Origin: an uncultured Collinsella sp.
GTDB taxonomy: Bacteria > Actinomycetota > Coriobacteriia > Coriobacteriales > Coriobacteriaceae
Direction: 5' to 3'
Assembly: GCA_937934165.1 (NCBI GenBank)
Contig: CALGZX010000034.1
Span: 1-31,409, forward strand
Length of the DNA: 31,409 bases
In this document: in pieces, positions 31,364-31,409 of the stretch
How the letters are laid out: every line of letters begins with the position of its first letter
Numbering within the stretch: position 1 is the stretch's first letter
Notes under the pieces: generated by a model
Told to the model about the DNA's origin: nothing
Databases searched by the model: none
Seen by the model: only the letters and a program-made list of their open reading frames with translations
Program-made: the position numbers and the translations under genes

Positions 31364-31404
31364 GCCTCCCATTTCTTGGACATGAGAAATGGGAGGCTTT
31401 CTTT
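31364..31404 (+). terminator. Terminator-like hairpin at the right edge
   Basis: GCCTCCCATTTCT at 31364-31376 and AGAAATGGGAGGC at 31385-31397 form a perfect 13-bp stem with an 8-nt loop, followed by TTTCTTT at 31398-31404 on the plus strand. It sits just upstream of the leftward mscS gene, so it would stop plus-strand transcription entering from mscS, or belong to a neighbour beyond the window. Confidence 0.65.
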
Positions 31405-31409
31405 ATGCG

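Overview
The window looks like a chromosomal segment of a high-GC Gram-positive anaerobe of the Coriobacteriia, most likely Collinsella or a close relative. That is inference from gene content, codon use and recurring GGGGACAG repeats; no database was searched. Most of it is core housekeeping sequence with two accessory islands, both containing HipA-family kinases. No phage, integron, CRISPR array or complete insertion sequence is visible.

Layout. 1-2625: a ThrE-type exporter and a small DUF2798-like membrane protein behind a terminator-like leader hairpin. 2626-8019: a structured intergenic region, then an operon of one giant 2-hydroxyacyl-CoA dehydratase activase-type protein and a TetR regulator, with a perfect 21-bp palindrome at its head as likely operator. 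8020-12651: clpC and pepD. 12652-14475: a hipB/hipA pair read leftwards from a region with three near-identical operator repeats. 14509-15277: mntP (manganese exporter) behind a yybP-ykoY manganese riboswitch with its terminator. 15440-20929: a rightward run disA, ispD, ispF, cysS, rlmB and a YacP/Rae1-like NYN protein, with a large hairpin between cysS and rlmB. 20957-22367: a leftward gene for a fused HTH plus HipA-like kinase, headed by a perfect 22-bp inverted repeat. 22521-23301: tRNA-Thr(TGT) and a repeat-rich 700-bp gene desert. 23210-27758: the translation cluster tRNA-Tyr, tRNA-Thr(GGT), tRNA-Met, tuf, rpmG, tRNA-Trp, secE, nusG, rplK, rplA. 27774-31293 (leftward genes): mscS, an unusual cytosolic ParB-like/BMP fusion protein, and a metallophosphoesterase.

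How the genes fit together. disA makes c-di-AMP and sits with isoprenoid (ispD, ispF) and translation-quality genes (cysS, rlmB, yacP). The tRNA-tuf-rpmG-secE-nusG-rplKA block supplies elongation, secretion and antitermination functions; its two clear promoters share a 17/18-nt element around the -35. mntP and its riboswitch form a self-contained manganese-efflux unit.

The items most worth a second look are the fused HTH-HipA protein with its paired-operator inverted repeat, the ParB-like/BMP fusion without a signal peptide, the TetR palindrome ahead of the activase operon, and several long-hairpin intergenic elements whose function is unknown.
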